Notes under the pieces: model-generated | Database searches by the model: none | What the model saw: the letters and a program-made list of their open reading frames with translations, nothing else | Told to the model about the DNA's origin: nothing | In this document: in pieces, positions 14,647-23,013 of the stretch | How the letters are laid out: each line of letters opens with the position of its first letter | How positions within the stretch are numbered: position 1 is the stretch's first letter | Position numbers and translations under genes: made by a program | From: a virus | IMG/VR virus record: IMGVR_UViG_3300021090_000089 | Coordinates: 1 to 27,807 of that record | Length of the DNA: 27,807 bases | Direction: 5' to 3' (one strand)

Positions 14647-15873
14647 CTACTTGATGCGATACGACCCGTGAGTAGATCGCACACGTTTGGTTCCTGAGCC
14701 TGTCCACGCACCCGCTGCGAAGTCCTTCGCAATAGACACAGTGCTCCAGTTCGGAGTCAGGATCGAGCCGTACGACGGTGTCGTCAGTGCGGCACTATTG
14801 TCGTCACAAGCACACACTACTTCATGCACCTGGTTCGTAACTGTGAAGGCAGCGAAGGGAAGCGTGAAGGCATGTGTCGTCGTATTGCTTGTGCCTGCGG
14901 TTCCATCGGCTCCAGTAAAGTCGAGCGTATCGCCAATGATCCGATACTGATAGGTGATGTTCGTTGGGACTGCGGAGTAGCCGGTACGAGTTGGCACCCA
15001 CGATAGCCAGCGTGTCTCGTATACTGAGACGTGCTTCAGATTCGTGTTCGTGTATGTAGGCACACTCCAGTTGAAGGCTGCGGTGCCACTGTTCGTTGCG
15101 GCGAAGCGTCCGATAGGAGTGACAGCGTCCGTTGACGCAGGCGCCGCTCCTGACGCAGCAATGTACTTCTCATTCGTAGCTGTATTCGAGAAGTCTCCAT
15201 CTACGTGAGCGTTTGGTAAGCGAGCGAAGCCTAGGAACACGGAGGTGTCGGAGACGCGCCAACCCACGTACGCGAAGAGATCGATCTCTTGTGTGGCTAG
15301 TTCCACGGCACCCGCATTGAACGTTGATACGCCTGCGTTTACTGTGACTGCGAGCGCACTTGTAACAGCACGCCAAGTGTCCGCGATCTTGAACCACAGA
15401 GGTCGTGTCGCAGACGGTGTTGTCCCATCCGCATGTGTCACAGTGAGGGTGAGGTTGTTTGCAGCAACTGTAGGAGCGAGTTTATAGTCGGTCTCGCGGA
15501 AGAGTCCAGTGTTCAGATACGCACCATTCCCATCCGGAACGACGTATACGTACTCTCCAGGGTTTAGCACACGGTAAGTAACAGTGCCCGCGTTATTCTG
15601 TACTGTTAGCGTCCATGCCCCGGAGCTCGTCGAGTTGATGAGCAAGAAGGGATGGTTGCCATCCGCTCCCGGAGGTAACTTCACGATTCGATTCGCTCCG
15701 TTACAGTCGAGACGTTGAATTAGGTAGTCGCCGTCGGTGAGAGTGAGTGTGACCGACATTACGACTGCATTCGAGAAGTCCTTGCGGATGATCGTCCCGA
15801 GGAGCAGGTTGTAGTACGTGGCCAGTACGAACTGGTTGCCATCAGTGACTGTGCGATCGTTTAGTGTACCCAT
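14647..15873 (-). CDS. tail fibre/appendage protein, paralogue of the 15883 gene
   Basis: 408 residues, Thr/Ala/Asn-rich and almost without charge, as in beta-structured fibres. The N-terminal part (MGTLNDRTVTDGNQFVLATY) probably attaches to the tail or to its neighbour. From about residue 150 it can be aligned with the next gene: SDTSVFLGFARLP, SGAAPASTD, IGRFAAT, then WVPTRTGYSAVP and YRIIGDTLDF. This suggests a duplicated domain. It is preceded by AAAGGAG. It is probably part of the host-recognition apparatus, a role inferred from position after the tail tip gene and from composition. Confidence 0.75.
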   Translation of the reverse strand: MGTLNDRTVTDGNQFVLATYYNLLLGTIIRKDFSNAVVMSVTLTLTDGDYLIQRLDCNGANRIVKLPPGADGNHPFLLINSTSSGAWTLTVQNNAGTVTYRVLNPGEYVYVVPDGNGAYLNTGLFRETDYKLAPTVAANNLTLTVTHADGTTPSATRPLWFKIADTWRAVTSALAVTVNAGVSTFNAGAVELATQEIDLFAYVGWRVSDTSVFLGFARLPNAHVDGDFSNTATNEKYIAASGAAPASTDAVTPIGRFAATNSGTAAFNWSVPTYTNTNLKHVSVYETRWLSWVPTRTGYSAVPTNITYQYRIIGDTLDFTGADGTAGTSNTTTHAFTLPFAAFTVTNQVHEVVCACDDNSAALTTPSYGSILTPNWSTVSIAKDFAAGAWTGSGTKRVRSTHGSYRIK

Positions 15874-15882
15874 GCGTCTCCT

Positions 15883-16998
15883 TTACGCGCCTGGCAGCCA
15901 GGCTTGGAAGACACCCATGCGAGAACCACCAGAAGCAGTCCATGATGCAGAGTGACTTGGGAAGGGCTGTATCGTTGTCGAGCCAATTGTGACATACGCG
16001 CTCTCGACGGGGACAGCGTTGTCTTGAGCATCTGGCAGCCGTACGACTCCACCACCGTTGAGTGTGAGGGGGAGTGTATACGTATGAGTAGTCGCGTTGC
16101 TCGTTCCGTTGAGAGGCTCCGCCACGTGTATGTGGAACACGCCGGCTGTACTGTTGAGACCACCCGCGAGACCATCACCGGAGACCTTGTAGCTGTACGA
16201 GGCTGACCCTGGCACTGCACTGTAGCCCGTGATCGTCGGGACCCACTTCATCCAGCGTGTGGACATTACAGGCCAGTTGATGACGATCGAAGTCGCGGGA
16301 ATTGACCACAGATACGTCGCAGAGACACCCAGAGTGGCGTTGAAGCGTCCAATGAGTGCGACTTCATCTGTCCCTGCGGGAGCAGCTCCAGAGAACATCG
16401 CATACCGTGTTAGTGTAACCGTTGTGCTGAAGTGCGAGTATAGGAAGGCCCACGGGATACGTGCAGCAGCGATGAATACGCTACTGTCGCTAGCACGCCA
16501 TCCCAGATACACGAACAGGTCAACGTCTTGCGTCGAGTTCTCAGCACCTCCTAAGTTTGCGTAGTTCTGTCCTGCGTTCGCAGTAAAGCTGAGTGCGGCG
16601 GTGATCGTACGCATCGTGTTGCCGATACGTATCGTCACTGGACTCGCAGGCGTCGGATCGTTGCCGTTTTTGTCCTTGAGAGCGATGACGAGGTTGTTGC
16701 TCACGACAGTGCGTGAGATTTGGTAGTTCAACCCGAAGCCCTGAGGCCCAACCACCTGGTTGAGGAAGTGGTCCCACCTGACTCCGAGCGACTGAGCAGC
16801 CTCCGTAATAAGCACGGATCCGTCTGTTCCTGGGTTTAGCACACCCATCGTATCGACTCCAGACGCTATCGCTAACTGCCCCTTCGCACTGAAGACGTCG
16901 GGTACACCAGCCGCCATGTTATCGCGCCAGTACGTGTTCAGGAATGGTTCGTCGATCGTGTCGCCAGTCAAGAACGTCGGGACTGGTGTGTACGTCAT
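15883..16998 (-). CDS. tail fibre/appendage protein, paralogue of the 14647 gene
   Basis: 371 residues. The N terminus (TPVPTFLTGDTIDEPFLNTYWRDN broken here: TPVPTFLTGD, then NTYWRDNMA) is the short collagen-free attachment peptide seen at the start of many phage tail proteins. From about 110 on it parallels the neighbouring fibre: DLFVYLGWRASDSSVFIAAAR, SGAAPAGTD, IGRFNAT, WVPTITGYSAVP. The start ATG overlaps the stop of the upstream gene and has GGAGGTG before it. It is a structural, extracellular tail component by context; the receptor is unknown. Confidence 0.75.
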   Translation of the reverse strand: MTYTPVPTFLTGDTIDEPFLNTYWRDNMAAGVPDVFSAKGQLAIASGVDTMGVLNPGTDGSVLITEAAQSLGVRWDHFLNQVVGPQGFGLNYQISRTVVSNNLVIALKDKNGNDPTPASPVTIRIGNTMRTITAALSFTANAGQNYANLGGAENSTQDVDLFVYLGWRASDSSVFIAAARIPWAFLYSHFSTTVTLTRYAMFSGAAPAGTDEVALIGRFNATLGVSATYLWSIPATSIVINWPVMSTRWMKWVPTITGYSAVPGSASYSYKVSGDGLAGGLNSTAGVFHIHVAEPLNGTSNATTHTYTLPLTLNGGGVVRLPDAQDNAVPVESAYVTIGSTTIQPFPSHSASWTASGGSRMGVFQAWLPGA

Positions 16999-17477
16999 TG
17001 GTCACCTCCGTAGGTAGTATTCATCTCGCGTAAGTCCGCAGGCGACTGTCCAGGGTACCAGTTCCTTGGCAGCACTGCGATCTTCGGTCGTGCAAGGCGA
17101 GCGCTCTCGATCAGGTCTCGAGCGCTCGAGTTCTCAGTTACCGGGCGTTCCATCAATGCTTGCTCAATCGCAAGTCGTGTCATCAGTGGTGGGAACAGCA
17201 CCTGCCGTGCTAGTCCCGAGTTGCCGTTACCACAGCGTGCACAGTACAAGAAGGGCTCATCAGGATCCGCATAGCTGTGCTGTCCGCAAGGACATGCGAC
17301 TGCCCAGCGTCCGAAGTCAACGAACGCCGAGAGTGGTGAACCACCAACTCGCTGCCCATCCCAGGCAGCTGTAAACTTGCCGAGAGCGATCGACTGGTGA
17401 GAGAGTACGAGCATCCACTCCGCAACCGAAGGGAAGCCGGCTCTCATGGCAACGTCGCGTGCAGTGATTAGTCGCAT
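16995..17477 (-). CDS. zinc-ribbon-containing tail-module protein
   Basis: 160 residues. The start is the ATG at 17475-17477 with TAGGAG eight bases upstream; the open frame reaching 17603 lies in the tail tip gene. The centre has a CPCG...CARCGNG pair (CxC...CxxC) resembling a rubredoxin-like zinc knuckle. The C-terminal segment LPRNWYPGQSPADLREMN resembles a motif I know from small proteins in phage tail regions. The N-terminal helices (ITARDVAMRAGFPS) look like a small DNA- or protein-binding unit. Function unknown; it sits between the tail tip and the fibres. Confidence 0.7.
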   Translation of the reverse strand: MRLITARDVAMRAGFPSVAEWMLVLSHQSIALGKFTAAWDGQRVGGSPLSAFVDFGRWAVACPCGQHSYADPDEPFLYCARCGNGNSGLARQVLFPPLMTRLAIEQALMERPVTENSSARDLIESARLARPKIAVLPRNWYPGQSPADLREMNTTYGGDQ

Positions 17478-17488
17478 AGCATTCACTC

Positions 17489-19000
17489 CTAAGCTACCAC
17501 CATCGGAATGGTGTGTGGCACGGTCCAAAGATTGGCTGCGGGCGTAGTGACAGGCTCGAGCTGCACTTCGAGGAGTGTGTTTGAGCCAGCCGCGTTTGTC
17601 CACTGACCACGTACGTAGTAGACACGATAAGTTCCTGTGATACCGACAGTCGTGAGGTTGACGTCGACCTGCGTACCTAAGTCGAGCGCGAACTGCTTAT
17701 CCGGAGTCGTCTTCATCGCGAACGCCAAGTGCTTCTGTGTGGGTGCGTATTGCGAGCGAAGCCTGCGTGCGAAGTAGGACGCGTAGTTGGTGTTGTCGAC
17801 CCAGGGATAGTCAACGCGAAGTGTGCGTACATTGAAGAGCGCTATGCTTGCAGTATCGTCTGCAGTCCCACCATCTGCCTCCGTAACTCCGAGTAGGCGT
17901 GTGCCACGAACCACAAGGGGCACTGTTACGTATCCTGCGGTGAGTCCGTTGTTCGTGACGAGCAAGCGGCCGCTGGATGCGAACTGATCCACGGACACCG
18001 AGAAGTCGGCAGTAAGGTCGAGACCTGTGCCATCGTCTGCTGTGTTCGCGAAGTAGTCGACTCCAGACACGGGCTGTGTCACACTCACTACTGCCGCTAA
18101 CGGGTCACCGTACGTGAAGTCGATGATACGTTCGAAAGACTCTCCCGCCACTAACCTGATCGGACTTGACGACTGCCACATAACACCAAATGTCTGCGTA
18201 CGTATCGTAGTGCTAACGCGTATCGAGTTTCGGATGGAGTCCCACGGCTCGATGATTTGTAGTGAGCCTAGGAACACGTCAGCGTCCGTGATTGTGAAGG
18301 CACTCACTTCCGTGAAGTGTCGGTTGCGGAACGTCAAGCTCCCATCCCCAGCGAGCCAGAGACGCCCGAGCTCACTGAAGGCGAGATCGTAGAGTGCGCT
18401 CGAAGCACTAATGCCTGCAGCGTACCAGTTGGGATGTGCATCAACGCCGTGTTGGAGGTCTCTACCCCAGACCGTAGGCCAGCCGATCTTATCGAGCACA
18501 AGGTTCATAGACACGTCACAGCGTAGTGTCGACTGCAGTGGGATATCGATGAGGCTCTTCTGATCACGTAGTGTACCCCAGCCGTCCTCACCACTGAGTT
18601 GAATACGTCGTATGCCACGACCAATGCGTGTCGTTGGCACACCTGTCTTGCCTGACATCAAATCGTAGCGCAGTCCGGATGGCGATTGCACCCAGAGTCG
18701 GAACAGACGCCCGACATTCGCATTAGGGTTCGAGAAGGGATCGTATACTGCGTTCGGGTCTTGTAACACGCAGTTGAGTCTTCCGACGGTATCAGTTTCG
18801 AAGCCCTCTCCACTTGCTGACACGATGTAACGCTTCCCGCGTTCCCAGTTCAGACTGCTCATCGCGAGGGCGTCGTTGTGACCGTCGAAGAGTCCGTCCC
18901 CGTCCCAGTCGATCTCGAGTGCGAAGCGATCTTGGATGTCCGTCTCGGACCCGAACTGGAACTCACCGAACTTACCCTTACCAAAGCGTGCGAAAGTCAT
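17489..19000 (-). CDS. tail tip / baseplate hub-like protein
   Basis: 503 residues, directly downstream of the tape measure gene and overlapping its stop (TAATG). The N-terminal part has the phage tail pattern FALEIDWDGDGLFDGHND with a calcium-like DxDxDGxxD motif, followed by SLNWERGK...GFETDTVGRLNCVLQDPNAVYDPFS, typical of tail proteins that carry a distal-tail-like domain. The C-terminal half is beta-rich (TGTYRVYYVRGQW, LLEVQLEPV). By position it forms the tail tip complex. No hydrolase motif is visible. Confidence 0.8.
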   Translation of the reverse strand: MTFARFGKGKFGEFQFGSETDIQDRFALEIDWDGDGLFDGHNDALAMSSLNWERGKRYIVSASGEGFETDTVGRLNCVLQDPNAVYDPFSNPNANVGRLFRLWVQSPSGLRYDLMSGKTGVPTTRIGRGIRRIQLSGEDGWGTLRDQKSLIDIPLQSTLRCDVSMNLVLDKIGWPTVWGRDLQHGVDAHPNWYAAGISASSALYDLAFSELGRLWLAGDGSLTFRNRHFTEVSAFTITDADVFLGSLQIIEPWDSIRNSIRVSTTIRTQTFGVMWQSSSPIRLVAGESFERIIDFTYGDPLAAVVSVTQPVSGVDYFANTADDGTGLDLTADFSVSVDQFASSGRLLVTNNGLTAGYVTVPLVVRGTRLLGVTEADGGTADDTASIALFNVRTLRVDYPWVDNTNYASYFARRLRSQYAPTQKHLAFAMKTTPDKQFALDLGTQVDVNLTTVGITGTYRVYYVRGQWTNAAGSNTLLEVQLEPVTTPAANLWTVPHTIPMVVA

Positions 19001-20829
19001 TAGCCACCTCGCTCCCGTCGACGGATCTCGTCTTCAATCATGGGCGCGAGAACGAACTTGGCCTCGTCGGCGTCCGCAGTACTAATCAACGGATGGTAAT
19101 CTACCACGACTGTCGTAGCAGGTTTGGCACTCGACGCAAGTGCAGATGCTCCTGCAGTCGCAGGCATCGCAAAGTTACCTGTCACACCACCGATGGTCGG
19201 CATCTGCAAGCCACGCACACCTGTCATGAAGCCTTGGATAACACCTTCTCCTAGAGGCTCACCGATCTCAGCAGCCATGACAGCGGATGGGCTGTGGATG
19301 CTGAAGAAGCCGGCGAGCGTATCCTTGATGCCTTGCCCGATCTTGCGCAGTGCGTTGTCCAGCTGGATAATCTTCGAGAACAGCCCATTGATGATCCCCT
19401 GGATCAGATTCCGACCGAGCTCCGCCCAGTCGATGTTCTTGAACTTCTCCCACAGCTTCTTGATCGCGTTGTCGAACAACAGCTTCAAGTTCTCCCAGCC
19501 GTTCGAAATGATTGTGCCGAGCGAACGCATGAGGATGTCCCAAATCTTGCGAAGTTCGACCCCAAACATGTACCAGCTGCCGTTCTGAATATTCTTCCAA
19601 GCCTGCTGTATGTGGTCCCAGATCGCAAGCGCGTTCGTAATGAGTGTAGTAATAGTGTCGAAGGTGTTCTTGAAAATCATCGACATCCACCCCAACTGAC
19701 CCGTCGAAAATTGAGTCCAGAAAGTTAGGCCACGCTGAATCAACCCGGATATATAGGTAATGACGGAATCCACAATGTCGCGGATCCCCCACCAATTGTT
19801 CTTCCAGGCGAAATAGAGCAGCGCCAGTGCGGCGATGATAAGTGCAATGACAGCGACCACGATCAGGATGGGTGCAGTGATGGCACCGATGATCGTAATG
19901 ACTGTACCGAGAGCACCAATGAACGTTCCGAGAATCACGAGCAGCGGACCCATAACAGCGATTACGAGTGCAATCCCAACCGCCCATTTCTGTTGCTCAG
20001 GCGTAAGTTGACGCACCCACTCAAGGAATCGTCCCAACGCTGCGACGAACTGTAGTGCGTAGGGAAGGAGAATCGTACCAAGCATGCCCCACGTATCAGC
20101 GAGTTGCGCCTTCAGGATACGCTGCTGGTTCGCAAGACCACTCGACGTACGTTCGAAGTCACCTTGTGAGGTCGTAGTCTGCTCGAGGATGAGTGCGTAG
20201 CGAGCTTGCAGCTTTGCAGCTTCTGTTAGCTCACCGTTCGCACCTGCTAACCCCATCTCCATCGCTTTCGCCTTCACAGCAGCCTCAGACAGGTTCACAC
20301 CGTACTTACGCATCGGCTCTACTTGCCCGACTAGTCCGGACTGCATCGCACCGAGCACTTCCTCTGGAGAGGCGTTGTTGAACGATGCCAAGTCTGCAGC
20401 CAGGTTCACAAGACTCATGGACATATCGGCTGCCGGCTTCTGTCCAAGCCCCATCGTCAAGAACAAGTTCCCGTACGTGCCAGCTGCCTCTTCGGCTTGC
20501 TGACGCGACATGCCGATTGATTCTGCGGAGGTCAGTCCCCAGTTGTTGATCGCGTCTGCAGAATCACCAAACACGACGTCGACCTTGTTGATAGTTTCGC
20601 TCAAGTCAGATGCAGCGTCAATCGCTTTCAGTGAACCTGCCACAATGGGCAGAGATACACCAATCGTCCACTTCGTGCCGAGACTGGTCATTCCCTGTCC
20701 AATGCTAGTCATCTGCTTGCCCATTGAAGTGGCAAACGTACTCACGGTGTTGTCGGCAGACTGAGTCGCCTTGCCGAGGCTCGTGGCATCGCCTAACAGT
20801 TCAACGAGTAGCGAGTATACAGTCGTCAT
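19000..20829 (-). CDS. tail tape measure protein (TP901 type)
   Basis: 609 residues. The N-terminal 20 residues are followed by the TP901-type core (about 60-260: GVSLPIVAGSLKAIDAASDL, SRQQAEEAAGTYGNLF, GAMQSGLVGQVEPMRKYGVNL). Next come very hydrophobic helices (about 285-345, LVIAVMGPLLVILGTFIGAL and more) and amphipathic Trp-rich helices; it ends with FSIHSPSAVMA, a common tape-measure motif. If tail length scales as usual (about 0.15 nm per residue), the tail would be near 90 nm. It follows the chaperone pair, with the start overlapping the previous stop. Confidence 0.92.
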   Translation of the reverse strand: MTTVYSLLVELLGDATSLGKATQSADNTVSTFATSMGKQMTSIGQGMTSLGTKWTIGVSLPIVAGSLKAIDAASDLSETINKVDVVFGDSADAINNWGLTSAESIGMSRQQAEEAAGTYGNLFLTMGLGQKPAADMSMSLVNLAADLASFNNASPEEVLGAMQSGLVGQVEPMRKYGVNLSEAAVKAKAMEMGLAGANGELTEAAKLQARYALILEQTTTSQGDFERTSSGLANQQRILKAQLADTWGMLGTILLPYALQFVAALGRFLEWVRQLTPEQQKWAVGIALVIAVMGPLLVILGTFIGALGTVITIIGAITAPILIVVAVIALIIAALALLYFAWKNNWWGIRDIVDSVITYISGLIQRGLTFWTQFSTGQLGWMSMIFKNTFDTITTLITNALAIWDHIQQAWKNIQNGSWYMFGVELRKIWDILMRSLGTIISNGWENLKLLFDNAIKKLWEKFKNIDWAELGRNLIQGIINGLFSKIIQLDNALRKIGQGIKDTLAGFFSIHSPSAVMAAEIGEPLGEGVIQGFMTGVRGLQMPTIGGVTGNFAMPATAGASALASSAKPATTVVVDYHPLISTADADEAKFVLAPMIEDEIRRRERGG

Positions 20830-21188
20830 GGTTTCTTGGCCTGCGAGAACTGGCGGAATATCGCCAGCACCTTCTCCGCAAGGCGCTCTCGTAACGTCTG
20901 GCGCCCTTCGGGTGTTTGCTGCAGTACCTGCTTCTCAAACTGCTCAAGGTAGTCGGGCAGAAAGTCCTCCGGCTTGAACTTCTTCTTGCTGCCGGATGCA
21001 TTCGCGATCACTGAAGCGAGAAGTGCCATTCTAGCATCCGCGCGGTCTTCACCGATCGGATAGATGCGACTGTACGCGATCCACTCAGAGAATTCGTGGC
21101 TCGACATGCGGCCTTGGAGTTCGTAGACGGTACAGTGCATCATCTGCGCTAGCTGGAACCAGAATCGTCGCTCTCCTCGCCCAAGGAG
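20826..21188 (-). CDS. tail assembly chaperone, T extension reached by -1 frameshift
   Basis: In minus-strand order this frame is open from the slippery site (21188) through to 20826, 120 codons without a stop. Its N-terminal residues after the shift are LLGRGERRFWFQLAQMMHCT. An ATG pair at 21143/21140 could also start it, but it has no good SD. The sequence MSSHEFSEWIAY with the following RADARMALLASVIANASGSKKKFKPEDFLPDY is the usual phage T-like motif seen before a tape measure. The fused G-T protein would be 248 residues. It scaffolds tape-measure/tail-tube assembly and is absent from virions. Confidence 0.85.
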   Translation of the reverse strand, partial: LLGRGERRFWFQLAQMMHCTVYELQGRMSSHEFSEWIAYSRIYPIGEDRADARMALLASVIANASGSKKKFKPEDFLPDYLEQFEKQVLQQTPEGRQTLRERLAEKVLAIFRQFSQAKKP

Positions 21189-21571
21189 TTTTTTGCTAAC
21201 TCCTCCACGTCCTCATCCGTGATGCCGGACAAGCGTTGCGCGACTTCGAATATGCGCTGAAGAGCGCGTGAGCTCTTTCCGGTGAGCCAGTCCTTATCGC
21301 CGAGCGAGAACACCTTCTCTTTGCCGTCCGGCGTCCAGGTCGTCTCGATCACGAGCTTAGCTCGAATGTCTGTCATCTCGATCTCAGGCTTCCCCTTCGA
21401 ACCTGTCTTCTTGAGCATCGAACTCTCGAATCGGTCACGTTCGTGTCCAGACAGTCCACGAACGAGGAACTCGGCACTCTTCCACTCGGGGATAGTGACG
21501 AGTTCCTCTTGGATGTCGGACGTACCTTTGATTAGCTCGCGTAGAGCTGCAGCAGTAGTCGGGTTAGTCAT
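21149..21571 (-). CDS. tail assembly chaperone G
   Basis: 140 residues located between the tail tube and tape measure genes. The sequence (EELVTIPEWKSAEFLVRGLS, RDRFESSMLKK, VFSLGDKDWLTGKSSRALQR) matches the GP24/25-like chaperone family of siphophages, with the E-WK and KD...L segments typical of it. The C-terminal tail is acidic and Ser-rich. The slippery heptamer lies 13 codons before its stop. Normal translation gives G; a minority of ribosomes give the G-T fusion. Confidence 0.85.
   Translation of the reverse strand: MTNPTTAAALRELIKGTSDIQEELVTIPEWKSAEFLVRGLSGHERDRFESSMLKKTGSKGKPEIEMTDIRAKLVIETTWTPDGKEKVFSLGDKDWLTGKSSRALQRIFEVAQRLSGITDEDVEELAKNSLGEESDDSGSS
21188..21194 (-). promoter_or_regulatory. 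-1 programmed ribosomal frameshift site A AAA AAC
   Basis: Reading the minus strand in the G frame, the codons are GCA-AAA-AAC, so the heptamer A AAA AAC is in the exact phase needed for -1 slippage. After slipping, the frame (CTC CTT GGG CGA ...) is open into the downstream T ORF. The location between tail tube and tape measure genes is where this signal is expected. Confidence 0.88.
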
Positions 21572-21595
21572 GTTGGGCCTCCAAAGCTCACATCG

Positions 21596-22033
21596 TTACG
21601 AAATCGTCACAGGGCCACTGACTTGCAGTGTGCACTCTGTGGTAAGAGCACCAGCCTTCGGCGCGTTCGGTTTCCACTTTTTCAGGATCGCGCCGAAGTG
21701 AATGGTGGTTGTGCCAGTGTCTGGCAAGACGATCTGCCAGTTGCGGCGGGGCATAGCAGGGTCGAGAGCGAGTGAGGCAATGCCTGTCGACTCGTCCTGC
21801 GTAGCACTGTCCATACGTGTGTTGCACTCAAAGGAGACCTCTCCACCTTTGCGCAATACGCCGATGAACTCTTGCCACTTGTTGCTATCGTGATTCGTCA
21901 CGTCCTCGGTCTCGACTTCGACCTCAGGACCTTCGATATCCAGTACCTCAGCGACTGTCGCAAAGGTTTCCGGTCCACTACCGTCACCCAGTTGCAACAG
22001 TGTGCCGTTTGAGGGTTCAGCTTGTGTGGTCAT
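21596..22033 (-). CDS. major tail (tube) protein
   Basis: 145 residues. The first half, with LLQLGDGSGPETFATVAEV, then DIEGPEVEVETEDVTNHDS and EFIGVLRKGGEVSFECN, is the phage tail tube protein fold of the TP901/lambda type. A short C-terminal strand (TECTLQVSGPVTI) closes the barrel. No tail sheath gene neighbours it, which supports a non-contractile tail. RBS AAGGAG precedes the start. It is small compared with the 170-250 residues of many tube proteins and has no Ig-like add-on domain. Confidence 0.88.
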   Translation of the reverse strand: MTTQAEPSNGTLLQLGDGSGPETFATVAEVLDIEGPEVEVETEDVTNHDSNKWQEFIGVLRKGGEVSFECNTRMDSATQDESTGIASLALDPAMPRRNWQIVLPDTGTTTIHFGAILKKWKPNAPKAGALTTECTLQVSGPVTIS

Positions 22034-22042
22034 GCGTTCTCC

Positions 22043-22408
22043 TTATTGCGGGAGCTGAATCACGCTGAACTTGATCTCGGCGTGGTTAGCTTCCAGATAG
22101 ATGAACCCGTCCGTCTGCTTCCAGCCAGAGCTCTTGAAGGGCCCGAGCTGATGGATCTCGCCAGCGGGTATCGAGTAAGCCGGAATGTCGCCTGTTCGAT
22201 TGTGAGCATCCGCCTTACTAGTAACGGTCACAGTGTGCGGTGTCGCACCTGTGTTGTGAGCAAGAACCAAGTCTCGTTCCGAGCACTTGAACTGGTTCTT
22301 GTTTGCGACGTCGGCGGCTGTCTCAGTAACGAGTAGCGCGCCAGGCGTGATCGGGAGTGTCGGATAACTACCCGATGCGTTAGTCTTCGTGAGAGTCGTT
22401 CTCGCCAT
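22043..22408 (-). CDS. hypothetical structural-region protein
   Basis: 121 residues, nearly all beta, Thr-rich, with one Cys. The segment VLAHNTGATPHTVTVTSK followed by IPAGEIHQLGPF is the kind of sequence seen in small head or tail decoration proteins. RBS AAGGAG precedes the ATG. It lies between the zinc finger gene and the tail tube gene, overlapping the zinc finger gene by 29 nt. A virion component is inferred from position. Confidence 0.7.
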   Translation of the reverse strand: MARTTLTKTNASGSYPTLPITPGALLVTETAADVANKNQFKCSERDLVLAHNTGATPHTVTVTSKADAHNRTGDIPAYSIPAGEIHQLGPFKSSGWKQTDGFIYLEANHAEIKFSVIQLPQ

Positions 22409-22640
22409 TGGTCGCTCCTTCTGTGGGCTGCGCAGTCCCCTTCACTGTGCGTTTATGCACAGCGTCGTGGATCTGCGAGTGGATCTGCATATCACGCAAC
22501 TCGAACGTCGTGAAGTCGCAGTACTTGCACTGATGCAAGCTATACCCGGACCAGTTGCCAGTCGTGAAGTGCTCGGACACTTCTGTTGTGACAGCGGGTT
22601 CGGTTAGTACACGTGTTTGTACCTTCGGTTTGTTAGACAT
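22380..22640 (-). CDS. small C2H2 zinc-finger protein
   Basis: 86 residues from the ATG at 22638-22640, with GAGGAGATA upstream on the minus strand (the longer frame to 22721 overlaps the tail terminator gene). QCKYCDFTTFELRDMQIH followed by SQIH gives CxxC-x12-HxxxH at Cys38, Cys41, His54 and His58, a canonical C2H2 finger. The C-terminal tail is polar and acidic. Such fingers occur in some actinobacterial phages within structural modules; the partner is unknown. Confidence 0.75.
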   Translation of the reverse strand: MSNKPKVQTRVLTEPAVTTEVSEHFTTGNWSGYSLHQCKYCDFTTFELRDMQIHSQIHDAVHKRTVKGTAQPTEGATNGENDSHED

Positions 22641-23013
22641 CGTATCTCCTCGGCCATCGGAAGTCCATAATCCACGCGAATGCGTTCTCCGCGGGCTCGT
22701 TATCCAGTCGACCATAGTCAATCACTTCTAAGTCACGCTCACCGACGTGCGTCTTGAGTGCAGTAACGACCAGCTTCGATAGTTGCTCACACACAAGAAT
22801 GTCGCGTGCCCAGCACGTAACTTGTACTCGAGGTTTCTCAGTTGAGTCTGCACCGTCATGCGAACTTGATAGCGGTGGTGCATCAATCACGTTGTATACG
22901 AGAGCTGGATACGACCCAGGTTTCGGAAGCTCCAACGGATACACACGGGTGTCTACAATGGCTTGAATCGGTGCGTCGGATAGGAACGTTTTTACGTCGG
23001 TTAGCAATGTCAT
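22633..23013 (-). CDS. tail terminator protein
   Basis: 126 residues of the DUF3168/tail completion type: an N-terminal helix (LLTDVKTFLSD), then VYPLELPKPGSYPALVYNVI, PRVQVTCWARDILVCEQLSK and VTALKTHVG, closing with a beta strand. This is the standard layout of the protein that caps the tail tube and docks on the head. It overlaps the gp10-like gene by 4 nt, the typical order connector, stopper, gp10-like, terminator, tube. Confidence 0.8.
   Translation of the reverse strand: MTLLTDVKTFLSDAPIQAIVDTRVYPLELPKPGSYPALVYNVIDAPPLSSSHDGADSTEKPRVQVTCWARDILVCEQLSKLVVTALKTHVGERDLEVIDYGRLDNEPAENAFAWIMDFRWPRRYDV

Noticed and set aside
19268-19987. A 239-codon open frame on the minus strand inside the tape measure gene
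   Set aside because: It lies in another frame of a clear tape measure gene, with His/Cys/Arg-rich composition and no RBS; it is a shadow frame.
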